A stretch of 64,000 bases of DNA from Heligmosomoides polygyrus polygyrus. Its lineage: Eukaryota; Nematoda; Chromadorea; Rhabditida; Heligmosomidae. The stretch covers positions 41,439,975 to 41,503,974 of the forward strand of contig OX377204.1 of the NCBI GenBank assembly GCA_947396885.1, read 5' to 3'. A program made the position numbers and the translations under genes. Shown one piece after another: positions 23,020-33,126 of the stretch (its first letter is position 1; every line of letters starts with the position of its first letter). The notes beneath the pieces are model-generated. The model searched no databases. It worked only from the letters and a program-made list of their open reading frames with translations, and was not told where the DNA came from.

Positions 23020-23230
23020 TCGAATGGCATTCGTTGAATATTCGAATAATTGTGCGTTTTTGACAAGCTTCGGATTTTGAGTACTCGAATACGAACATAT
23101 TCGAAAGCGTGGTTTTTCTGAATATTCGAATTCAAATGCATTCAATAACGTGATTTTTCGAGTATTCGAATTCGAGTAACCAAATTCGAATAAAAATCAT
23201 CCGAATATCCAATCGAATACCTCATTCGAC
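23020..23230. repeat. TTCGAATATTCGAA-type repeat tract 2 (unit B)
   Basis: Counterpart of 7275-7490. Confidence 0.7.
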
Positions 23231-23889
23231 CACAACTGTGGTGGAAATCCTAAAAAGAACTTTTAAACCTGAGCGAACTCTTCGCATACTTCGAATAGCA
23301 GTAAACATTTCGATGTAGGAGAAGAAAGCAAACAACAGTAAAAAGGTTAGGACTAAGCGAAGCCAACATTTGGAAATGATTCGCTAGGTGTCCAAGAACG
23401 CTTTACTACGTCTTCAAGTGGAGTCGTAGAGCAAATCCTCTGCGACAGTTGTTTGATTGGCTTAGACTTGCCTCCATCTTTATGAACGTTTGCTCAAACC
23501 TCTTTGGAAAATCTGGTAGTGTCCTTGTGAAGATTTTATAAGATCGCATCATTCTAAGCAGACGAAGCTATGCGAGGCCCTATTGCGCAGTCCAAGCTCT
23601 TGCTTAGATAATTGGCTATCCTTCCTTTCATTACTCACGCGCGCAACCACCTGGTAAGAATCTTCGAAAATTCGTTCACGATAGTGTCCACTGCGCTTTG
23701 AGACGTGCGAGCCATTTGAAATTCTTTCGTGGTGAGCATGCGCTGATCAGGCTCACATCGTCGTGAAGGTAGAGATTAACTGAAGCGATCGGAGCAAGAG
23801 TACAATCTACACACTGCGTTAATCAGAAGACTGATTGAACAAGCAACAGAGGCCATAAAGAGATAGCCACCTGCGGGTTTTCACTATTA

Positions 23890-24041
23890 CGTTGGCGTCG
23901 TGACCCTCAAAGCAATTCTAACCAAACATCGCTCGAGGGGCATCATCTAGACAGGAATGTTACACTGATTCCCAAGAGCATGATACTCTCTCGTGCTTCG
24001 GCCACTTATATAAGGTGAGTGTGCGACTAGTGCCTAGCACA
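23890..24041 (+). promoter_or_regulatory. Promoter of Gly/His-rich peptide gene (unit B)
   Basis: Same blocks and TATA box (24007-24013) as unit A, with few changes. ATG at 24042. Confidence 0.75.
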
Positions 24042-26703
24042 ATGCAGTTTCAACATATTATTCTAGCAGCTTTGGCTGTCCTATTGATCTGTTAGTTTCT
24101 CTTTCTTTCGCACCTATCCTCCGACGCTTCCAAAAATGCTGTCTTAAGGTTCACTCGCCGTGGAATGCAGTCCTAGCTCCAGTTCGTCAATCGGAAGGTG
24201 AGTAATGAGTCATTTTTTTAGTTAATGAAAGTTAAGCAAAAACTATGAATGCCGTGCTTTTTGCAACTGTTGCAATTCTAAAACCAGGATCGAAGAACGC
24301 TTGAAATACAAAGCCTTTTCATAGATCATAAAAAGTTCTATGCATCTCTAATCATCTCTAATCAACCCATTCTGTTCAAGATAATAGAAGAATGACGCAA
24401 CAAAGATAACTGATGGAGAAGGAAAAAGAGAGCACGTACATAAAGTTGTTTTTATAGGTACCGAAGGCAGTCACATGGACGAGGTGAGTTCACCCATCCT
24501 TCCTTGCGTTTTATTGAGCATTATACTTATACCGCATGAAAAGTACAATAAGGTTGGGCACGTGAAGCATTTACGGAAGGGGTGGCTAAGAATCGATTCA
24601 CGGTTCGAGTTGTGCCCAGGGCAGCTACATCATCCATCCATCTACGGTCCATGAACTGCTAGCGGGCTTTTGTGACAACACGTAAACTCAGACCTCTCAA
24701 TCTGCTATCCACTGATTTATCCTTTAGAAGTCATTGCAAAGTCGAAACATGTATAGAACCAGATTCCATAATGTACATAGGTGAAGTGGGGCGCATCTTA
24801 TGAAGCAACAGATTAAGGCCGGCACGTACCCTTTTAAAACAGGTGAACGGATCCGCCTCTATCAGTAGGAAGAGGTCGGCTTTCGTAAGCACTTGGTTCA
24901 AGTCCACTCTAGGTTCAGTGGCCTCGTGCCTCAACCAGATCGTTGGCGAACTTTTCTTTCTGTGTTCGCTACGTTTTTTAACATGTCCCTCATCGTTTTT
25001 CAAGTTCCTATAAGGCTGCCGAATCGCGTGAATCGCAGTCGGAGGAGGCTCCGGCTGTTGTGTGCACCCGACATCAAACTCATGGTACAGTTTCCCGCCC
25101 AGGCCAATCAAGCTTTCCATCTCTCGGGCTTTGGTGAATTTGTATCAGACCTGGCAGGAGAGGAGAATACACTGATTTGTTCATCGGCTGACCACCGCTA
25201 GTCAGTGCAGGCCAGGCCAAATACGCATTCAAAATGCCTTCAAGACATCTCACATAGAAGTAAACAATTAGAAGTAGAATCCGCGGCGTCCCCTAAAGGA
25301 ATTGATTAACGCCGTCCCTCATCCTTGACTCTCGTCCAATCTCATGAGGTTCCTGTAGACCGTGACGTGCTTGGATGACCGCCTCTTCTGCCGCAGCAAT
25401 AAGTTGCAAAACCAACCCTTTCTAACTACTGCCTCTTTTCTGTAGCCTTCTTTCCCCTTTATTTTTCCTAAGGTTTCCTCTCCCTTTCTTCAAATGCTTC
25501 CCCTCTTTCACATTATGACATTATTTTTTCTTTACGGCCACCTTCATTCCATGTGTCTGAACAACATCACTTCATTCTTTCTTTCGTCTATCCAATATTT
25601 TCTCGGATCATCCCAAATCTCGTAATAACCTTTCCAATTTCTCGATCATCAGCTCATTACACTCTGTTACACGTATCTCTATTAATTCTCTAATTCTCGG
25701 TTCTTTCCCTATTTTGTACTCTTCGTGTCCAAGTGGCCTTTATTAGAAGCTCAAATGGTCTCAAAGACTTAGCTTTGTGATACTCCAAACTCCGTCTAAG
25801 AATATGATGCCATTCCGCCCTACGTTCCTCTGATTACGTGTTCTCGGGTCCTTCGTTTCCAACCTCAAGGCAACGCTTCATTCATTAGATCTTTAAACTT
25901 CGCCTACAGAATCCTCCCCAGACCACGAAACTAAACCGTATTCCGTAACCTTTGCAACTTTCTGCAGGTGCTGGACGTGCATCCCTCTGAAAGCCGAGTG
26001 GTCGACCACTATCTCTAGATTCTACTGTGTGTTTTCGCAATCCTTGTTCCTAATTTAATAGCTCCCTTAGTCGAGGGAGCTATTGAACTAGGAAGACTAG
26101 CTGTTCGGCTGTCAGTACGGACGGTATATCAGTCGTGGCCAGAGAGTGCCACTTCACGTTGAAGTCCCAGTCTTTGCACTAAAGCTTTTGAAGATTTTAC
26201 TCGTGGTTCGTGATGGCTTGAGACGGGCATTCAAGTTGGTCCTGAAGGTAAAATCTTTCCCATCCTTGCATTTTCAACGGCGAATCTGAGGATTAAGTCT
26301 TTGGTCATTACAGTGAGGTTCTACGCTGCTAATCACCAGAACCAATGACCCACTATTAATAAATATAAATATAAATATAAATAATATAAAATATATAAAT
26401 CAAAACAATAATAAATAATAATAGATAATATAATAGGCGCATATACAAATAATAAATCAAAGCGGGATCTCCTAAGAACTAGGACTACGAGTAGACCTCC
26501 TTCACTGTGCTAATAAGCTTATGTCACTTCCAGGACATGGACATGGAGGATTCGGTGGTGGAGGACACAGAGGCCCAAGTCATGGAGGACACGGAGGATT
26601 CAACGGTGGAGGACATGGAGGATCAAGCCATGAGGGACATGGAGGATCAAGCCATGGGGGACATGGAGGCTTTGGCGGTCACGGCCACCACCACGGCAAA
26701 TAA
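24042..26703 (+). CDS. Secreted Gly/His-rich peptide precursor, four exons (unit B)
   Basis: Exons 24042-24090, 24149-24197, 24458-24483 and 26534-26703 give a 97-residue precursor nearly identical to the unit A product. Across 294 coding bases I see three differences: a silent Phe codon change in exon 1, Asp20 to Ala in the signal region (SLAVEC), and Gly to Glu in the fourth exon (SSHEGHGG). All splice sites, the RYRR site, the QSH start of the mature part and the HHHGK end are kept. Intron 3 lacks the SINE inserted in unit A. If the units are two haplotypes, this is an allele, not a second gene. Confidence 0.78.
25022..25326 (+). mobile_element. tRNA-derived SINE, family 1, in intron 3 (unit B)
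   Basis: Counterpart of 9281-9586. Confidence 0.75.
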
Positions 26704-27441
26704 ACCTCCGCCCGAGTCTTTTGGTGAACTGCACTCGATGTATAAACTCCTTAAATTGCATGCTGCATACTCCGAGAGACCAAATGAAATGTGCGGCGGT
26801 CTGGCTTTTCAGCAAAAATGGGCAAAATAGTGTTGAAGATTTGATGCCACGCTGTTGAAGCATACGCAGACGAGGATGAAAGTCGAAGCCGCTTTTCGTT
26901 CCTTCTCTTAAAACGATCTCAAGCGTTTTTGAGGAATGAAAGAGAAAAATAGACTATGCGATTACTGATCGGTTACCATCTGTGAGGTCTAGGGCACACA
27001 TGTTGTTCTTACTTCACGTTCCAACGACGATCCCAAGGGGTGGTCAGTGCTTCTCCGCAAGAGATACTAGTGCTTGCTAGGAAGTTTATGAGTTTGAAAG
27101 GAGCTAAAGCGACACTAACAAACCGAGTACACGAATTTTGACGAACGATTGGCCTACGTCGGAAATAATAATAAAAACGCTTCTCCCAATAGAAAACAAA
27201 AGTACTTGTTAAGGCGCTATTTAATCAATGGCTTGAGCGAGCGAAGACCACTATTGGGTTAGCCGGAAAGTTCTGGCGGTTTTGACTGGACCACTTCAAA
27301 CAATCATGACTTTCTCCATACTCACCGGATTCGTCAAAATAAGCACCAATCGAAGCAGCACACTTTTTCAATGGATAATTGACTAATTCCATCAGCGAAA
27401 AAGACTGTGCGGTCGAGATACGAGAAATTCTAGAAATGCTC

Positions 27442-27708
27442 CCAACTTCTCTCTTCTTGGAAGCTCGGCATTGTAAGTTGTTACTGTTAATGTATTTGTG
27501 CCACACGAGGTTCTTAGATGGACATTTTTATTCAGCAGGGCCTGACGTTTCGACGTTCCGTTGGTTTGATTTACGTCAAATTTGACGTGGAAATGGCACA
27601 TTCTTCGGCCCTACTCTGAAGACGACGGAACGTCGAAACGTCAGGCCCTGCTGAATAAAGTTGTCAACCTATGAGCCTCGCGTGGCACAAATATACGAAC
27701 AGTATCAA
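27442..27708. mobile_element. Hairpin element with long inverted arms (unit B)
   Basis: Counterpart of 12001-12267, with the same 13-bp direct repeats at 27429-27441 and 27709-27721. The arm pairing is slightly better here (GACGACGGAACGTCG). Confidence 0.7.
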
Positions 27709-27889
27709 TCTAGAAATGCTCTTTTCCGTGGTGCTGATTTGCCAAAGTTCTACCAGCGAGGAAGTTCGGATGTGTATGGTGGGCGAGGCAGAACGTTAAC
27801 CTTAGTTCGTTTAATTTTTGCGCGGTGATTTGAGAAACGAAACAATTTTCTGCACATCTTGTCGATTTCGTCGCAGCTGTTGTGCCCGA

Positions 27890-28065
27890 ATGAATATTCG
27901 AATATTCGAATTCGAACAATTCTATTCGAAATCGAATACTCGTATTCAAACGTTCGAAAGGACGAGATTTTCGAATGTATTCGAATTTGAGTGCTCGAAG
28001 CACTCGTGCTCGAATACGCAAATTCAATTGCTCGAAACATTCGCATTCAAACGTTCGATCGCTAC
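27890..28065. repeat. TTCGAATATTCGAA-type repeat tract 3 (unit B)
   Basis: Counterpart of 12535-12715. Confidence 0.7.
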
Positions 28066-28189
28066 GAAATGTGCGATCCAACAAAATAACCTATCGTTTC
28101 CCGCTTCGAGCATCCCACGAGCAAATAATTTACGCTCCAATCAAAGAAGTGCGAGCTCTCATCGGGCACTCAGGGGTCGTATATTCTTC

Positions 28190-28470
28190 AAGCGCAGAAC
28201 ACGGCTAGGAAAGGTTCCAGAGTGTGTGCCATCCAAACTGCTCGTGTGGGAACTGCTTTCGTCGCTCATGGGGAGTCCGCAGCTGGGTTCTGCGATCTTT
28301 GAGCTCAGAAACGCATGCAGCTGGAAAATATGCAGAAAAGGCCATGTAGACGTCAAAACCCCTCAAATCTCAACCACTCTGTTGAAATCCAAAGATCTCG
28401 CAGCGCGGGAGAACCGAGCCCCGACCTCCCTCGCATAAAGCAACGCCACTACCCACTGCCCCACAGCCCG
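28190..28470 (-). mobile_element. tRNA-derived SINE, family 2
   Basis: On the minus strand the head reads GGGGCAGTGGGTAGTGGCG with a B-box-like GGGGCTCGGTTCTCC. A body follows with TTTTCCAGCTG, AGAACCCAGCTGCGGACT and GAGCGACGAAAGCAG. The same head-plus-body order occurs on the plus strand at 61160-61425, which defines the family. It sits where visible homology between units A and B ends. Confidence 0.65.
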
Positions 28471-29532
28471 CTTGATGGGAGCGCCATCGCGGGTCTACAA
28501 GATATCGATCGAATGTCCAAAATATCGAATATCGATCGAATGAATCGCGTTTAAAAACACCCCCTCCCCCCTCCCCCTCCCGTGCAATGAATTCCAGGTC
28601 AGGTGTTCGCGGTGGAGCGCCCAGTGCAGCATTCCTAACAGAGTCCCCCCTGGGAGAAGTTTGGTCGAAAAATTTTTCGACCTTTGGAGTCCTTAAGGTA
28701 CAATAGTGCCATCATTTTGCTACACCCTTTTTGTTCCGTTAGTTGGGGAACCAAAACGAAAAGGAATGATTGATTTGTGATTCATCCCGGTGTGAAACCT
28801 TCCACTCCACACCGAATCCACCGCAGCTGATCGCGCCGCGCCGCGCCCTTCCCTCCAGCGGGGCGATTCTCCTAATACTGTAACCCGAAGTTCCGTCAAG
28901 TGTGGTGTTTTGATGGGGCGGAGTATGAAAGCGACGCGACAATGAATTTGACGTTTTTCATGCGTGCGCGGCCAACAAAAGTGTTCATAGTCAGCAATAT
29001 ATCGAGCCCAGTATAACAATGCCGGTAGTCGTTAGAAGCTGTCGTACATTAGAGGGTTTTCTCTATCAGAAACGATAGGAGTTGTGGATTAAAGCTCAGA
29101 TTATTCAAGACATTATCCTAAGATTTATTTAAGCCTAGAGCGGCTGATAAAGAGGCTATATGCTGTGACATGACGGATTGATGCAATCAGAACTCCCGCG
29201 ACATGCGGGACTTGTACCTGCACCCTCTGCTTTTCGGGCCGGATTACAGCGATGGCGCTGTTTGCTTACATGCAATATCCCGATATCCCGGAAGAGTGCT
29301 GAGAGGTCGCTACAAAGAGGGTATGGCGGATGCGGCGCGCGGTTTAGCTGTGCTGATTGCGAGATGACCGAGAGGCGTGGCATATCGAATTCAACCGTTT
29401 ACTTGCACTCATAACAGCTTGGCCACGTAAACAAACAGGATGCTTGGGTTCCTCACGAATTAAAGAACATCCACCACAATCTGCATCTAAAGCCAACGTT
29501 CACCAAAAGAAGATTACGCTTTCTTTGCGGTG
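28471..29532. other. No gene recognised
   Basis: Contains a short run of GATATCGATCGAATG-like words (28499-28545), a C-rich stretch (28558-28580) and short frames only. Confidence 0.4.
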
Positions 29533-29555
29533 GGATTACAGGGGTATCACCTGTA

Positions 29556-31046
29556 TCACCTGTCGTCCCGTTGATCATCGACTTGCTCGAGCGGGCGCCA
29601 GCAGCGTCTCCATTCGTCCCTGTCGCGTGCCAGAGTGGTCCAATGGATCTTCCTCGCTCGAGGGACACGAAGAGTGTCATATCGGTCGTTCAGGGCTTTC
29701 ACGAAGAAGTCCGACCAACGCGTTGGTGGGCGTCCCGGTGTTCTCTTGACATCCCGCGGAATCCAGTCGGTAACGGCTCTCGTCCAGCGGGTGTCCGCGA
29801 AGCGCATTACGTGGCCAGCCCACCTAATTTTCGACAACTTGGCCCACGCGACAGCGTCTCTGATCTTCAAACGTCGGCGAGCTCGGAACTCCGGAGGCCT
29901 TCTCTCCCTTGCGTGAGTCGTGTCACTCCGAGCATCGTCCTCTCGAATCCACGCTGCGCGACGCTGTTCATTCTGCTTTCGTATAGCCCAGGTCTCTGAG
30001 GCGTATGTTAGGGTAGGAAGAACGGTAGAGTCGAATAGGTGGGCACGGAGTCGGACGTTCTTCGTCTTCTTCGCGACTTCTTCGACGCTCTTGAAAGCTC
30101 CCCAAGCCGCTCGTTTCCTCCTGCTCAGCTCTGGCGCTAGGTCGTTGGCCATATTGACTTCGCGACCCAGATACACGTAGCTGGAGCATTCGGAGATGTT
30201 CGTTCCGTTGAGCGAGAATGGGTCATCAGAAACTTGTCCGTTCCTCATGAACATCGTCTTCGTAAGATTCAGCTGCAGTCCAACATTCCCACATACACGA
30301 TCGAAGTCGGCCAGCATTCGCTCCGCCTGGCTGATGAGCACGATGTCGTCAGCGAAACGAAGATTGTGCAGCTGCTGGCCGTCCACCTTCACTCCCATGT
30401 CTTCCCATTCTAGTTCGCGCATGACGTTTTCGAGGGTGGCGCTGAAGAGGTTCGGGGATATGGCATCCCCTTGCCGAACCCCTCTCCTTACGTCGATGAC
30501 GACGTCGTTGTAGAATGGAGAGATCTTGATCGTGAATCCACTGTAGAGCTTTCGAAGGGCTCTGATGTATTGAGTAGGAACGCCCTGAGTGAGCAGAGCT
30601 TCGAGGGCCGCTTCAGTCTCGACGGAGTCGAATGCCTTCTTCAGGTCGATGGACGTAAGGCACAGTGGCAGCTTGTACTCTCGCGACACTTCGATGAGTT
30701 TCGTAATGGTGTGTATGTGGTCGATCGTGCTGAATCCTCTCCGAAATCCTGCTTGTTCGCATGGCTGTCCTTCGTCCAGCGTTCTACTAATCCTATTCAG
30801 GATGACTCGGGTGAACAGCTTGTAGACTACGGACAACAGGCAGATCGGGCGATAGTTGCCAATGTCGTGCACGTCTCCCTTCTTGTACAGCAAGACGGTC
30901 TTGCTGCTCTTCCACTGAGATGGAACCTTGCACTCCGACAGGTAACGTGTGAAGAGCCGCGCCAGGGTGTTGATGAGCGCTGGCGGGAGGTTCTTCAGGT
31001 GTTCGGGTCTGATCCTGTCGGGACCGGGTGCTGTACGTTTCTTCAC
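29556..31046 (-). pseudogene. RTE reverse transcriptase domain
   Basis: 496 open codons. Motifs in order: NYRPICLL at 64-71, SIDLKKAFD with Asp134, [12 protein letters not shown] ending at 198, and FADD at 231-234 with the catalytic Asp pair. Thumb and C-terminal regions follow and end in ...[11 protein letters not shown] just before the 3' tail repeat. The domain is intact, but it is separated from the endonuclease by a frameshift, so it cannot make the full polyprotein. Plus-strand open frames across it are shadows. Confidence 0.88.
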
Positions 31047-32521
31047 CGACGAGATGGCGTGTCGGATCTCGGAAGGGAGAACAGAGGGAACGACGTATCC
31101 ATCCTGCGGAAGATGGCATGGGGCAGGTGGACGTGGCTATCGAAGAGATCGGAGTAGAAGTCGCGAATGACCTTCTCCATGGTCCTTCTGAAAGAGGTGA
31201 CGGTTCCGTCAGGACGTCGGAGAGCGGTCATAGTCTTGTAGTTGGCGAAGTTCCGGCGGGCATTGCGGATGCTCAACCCTGCCTCTGCTGCTTCAGCCAA
31301 CACTTCCGCCCTTCTCTCCTTGAGATCTTCCTTTATCGCCGCTCTGCATAGCTTCGCAAGCTCGGACGTCAGCTGGTAGTTGCTTGACTCTCGCGCTGAT
31401 CCACGCTGGCGTATAAGCTCGAGAGTTTCCGGAGACAGGCGTCTCTTGGTGGTCTTCAGGCTCTCGGCTCCCTTAGCACTATCGTGGAGATGGTGCACGA
31501 AGCGATCGTATTCCTCGTCGACGTTGTCCATGACGGCATCTTCCCAAAGGCCGACAAGAGAGGTGTAGAGATCCCAGTTGATGGTCGTTCTGGGATTCTT
31601 CTTCTTGAACTTCGCGGCCTACTCTCCTTGACGCGAAAAGCGGAACTTTGCGCGAAGGAGGCGGTGGTCCGATCCCGTGTAGATCTTGGGGACAACGGAG
31701 ACGTCGGTCAGGCAATACTTGCGATTGACGATGATGCGGTCAATCTCATTCTGGAACTGGCTACCGGGGGATTCCCAGGTCCATCGTAGAGAGGGAGGCT
31801 TCTGGAACTATGAGTTTCCATGGATGGTGTTGGTCGACATGATAAACTCAGACAGCCTTTCACCTTGCTCGTTCCACTCCAAACCGTGGGTTCGGATGTG
31901 AAGTCCTTCCGTCGACCTTCGGGGTCCGATCTTGGCGTTGAAGTCGCCGACGATCACCTTGTAGAAGGTGTGATCTTCCTTATAGAACTTCTCCAGCTCC
32001 ACGTAGAAGGCCTCTACTTCTTCGTCGTCGTAGTCGGATGTTGGGGCATACGCGACGAATACAGTCAAAGCTGGCACGGAACCACATCGCTTCAGTCGCA
32101 GACGTCCGATTCGGGTTGTCAGAGACTCGTACGAATCGATGTTCATGGCCAAGTGCGTGTTGACGAGGACACCAACGCCGCCTACTCCACAGCTGTCGCA
32201 TATTCCGAGGAACAGTTCTTCTCCGGAGTCGTAGGCGGCGTGTAGGGGGTGGTGTCTTTTCGTCTCGGTCAGTCCGATGACGTCGTACTTGATCTTCCTG
32301 GCTTGCATCATCAGGTCCTCGACGGATGCTTCCGATGCGAGCGTGCGGGCGTTGTAAGTACAGATCGTCATCCTAGTCCTCAATTTGCGCAGCCTGGTTA
32401 GGCCCTGAGATTCTAGCAGCCTCTCCGTACTCGTCCTTCCCATCGCTGCAGAAATGGGGGCTCTTTCGGGGCCAGGGGAATGAGGCCCTTTAGTGCTGCT
32501 GTGTTTGACTTCAATACACAC
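31043..32521 (-). pseudogene. RTE endonuclease (APE type) and linker, broken by stops
   Basis: The first open part (32521-31808, 237 codons) has APE motifs: YNART at 56-60, TE with catalytic Glu at 85-86, YAPT at 158-161 and GDFN at 192-195. A CAG-to-TAG change after IHGNS stops it; the related copy at 51.2 kb reads Gln there. The same frame resumes with the SDH motif of the endonuclease, meets a second stop after FRFSRQGE, then stays open from 31531 to 31043 through a charged linker. There the frame shifts by one relative to the reverse transcriptase, near 31075-31090. Confidence 0.85.
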
Positions 32522-32905
32522 GGTAGCTTGTCAGGGTCTGTCGTGCGGGCGAAGAACTCCGGGCAGCCAGTCAGACTGCCCGAAGGGACGGAGCGAGACT
32601 TAAGGCGGCCTCGAATCGCCTTACGATGTACTCCCAGTCTACCAAGTGCAAGCTTTTGGCCGAGCCGACACAGTTACAATCCGCACAGTCACGTACACAT
32701 CACGCACATTGTGCACGAACATGCCGCTCCCACGCACAAGGAACGCGTCGACCCGACACAGCAGGAGCAAGGAGTCCATCCCCATGCATCCCACCTGCGT
32801 CTCTGGGCAGTACACGGTCGCATTTGGTTCGCGTTTCGTTCCCTTATCCACCACCCGGGGACGCGCCACGTGGCCCAGCGACAAGCGATCCGAGATCCCT
32901 CTTAA

Positions 32906-32934
32906 CAAGAGAGCCCGAAGGCTCTCTATCGAGG
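32906..32934 (-). repeat. UUCG-capped hairpin at the RTE 5' end
   Basis: An 8-bp perfect stem with a TTCG loop on the element's sense strand, enclosed by a second weaker pairing (GATCTCCCTC with GAGGGATC). It lies within 40 bases of the element's first nucleotide. It may be a structured 5' UTR. I could not fold it into an HDV-like ribozyme by eye. Confidence 0.6.
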
Positions 32935-33126
32935 GAGATCCGTGGATTACAGGGGTATAGCCTAATAAACCAAACTATTGATTCAAATGTCTACTGACGT
33001 CGGCTACCGAAATTGAAAGAAGAAATCAAGAAAAAAAACCTGAACTGGGCAATGACAAGGGGTGGCGTTACGGCACCAGAAAAGCGGACCCCTCTGCGAT
33101 GCGAACCGCAGCTGAAGAGAAGGTAG

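Larger units (their letters stand above)
13943..28190 (+). repeat. Unit B of the ~14-kb direct duplication
   Basis: Second copy of unit A in the same orientation. It is longer because of a 1642-bp Helitron at 20673-22314 and a 134-bp insertion at about 17555-17688. It lacks the SINE found at 10699-10985 in unit A and about 90 bp found at 12397-12488. The last comparable bases are near 28185, where a SINE begins in unit B and unit A runs into Ns, so the true right breakpoint is hidden. Confidence 0.9.
29548..32943 (-). mobile_element. RTE-clade non-LTR retrotransposon, near full length
   Basis: 3396 bp bounded by 15-bp target duplications GGATTACAGGGGTAT at 29533-29547 and 32944-32958. The 3' end (low coordinates) finishes in a short tandem repeat of GATACAGGT rather than poly(A), as RTE elements do. 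The 5' end starts with a GC-rich hairpin, AGAGAGCC-TTCG-GGCTCTCT. Endonuclease and reverse transcriptase are encoded in order on the minus strand, but with two in-frame stops and one frameshift, so this copy is dead though recently inserted. Confidence 0.9.

Noticed and set aside
29571..31351. Plus-strand open frames of 70-230 codons over 29.6-32.9 kb
   Set aside because: They are antisense shadows of the RTE endonuclease and reverse transcriptase, whose motifs read clearly on the minus strand.
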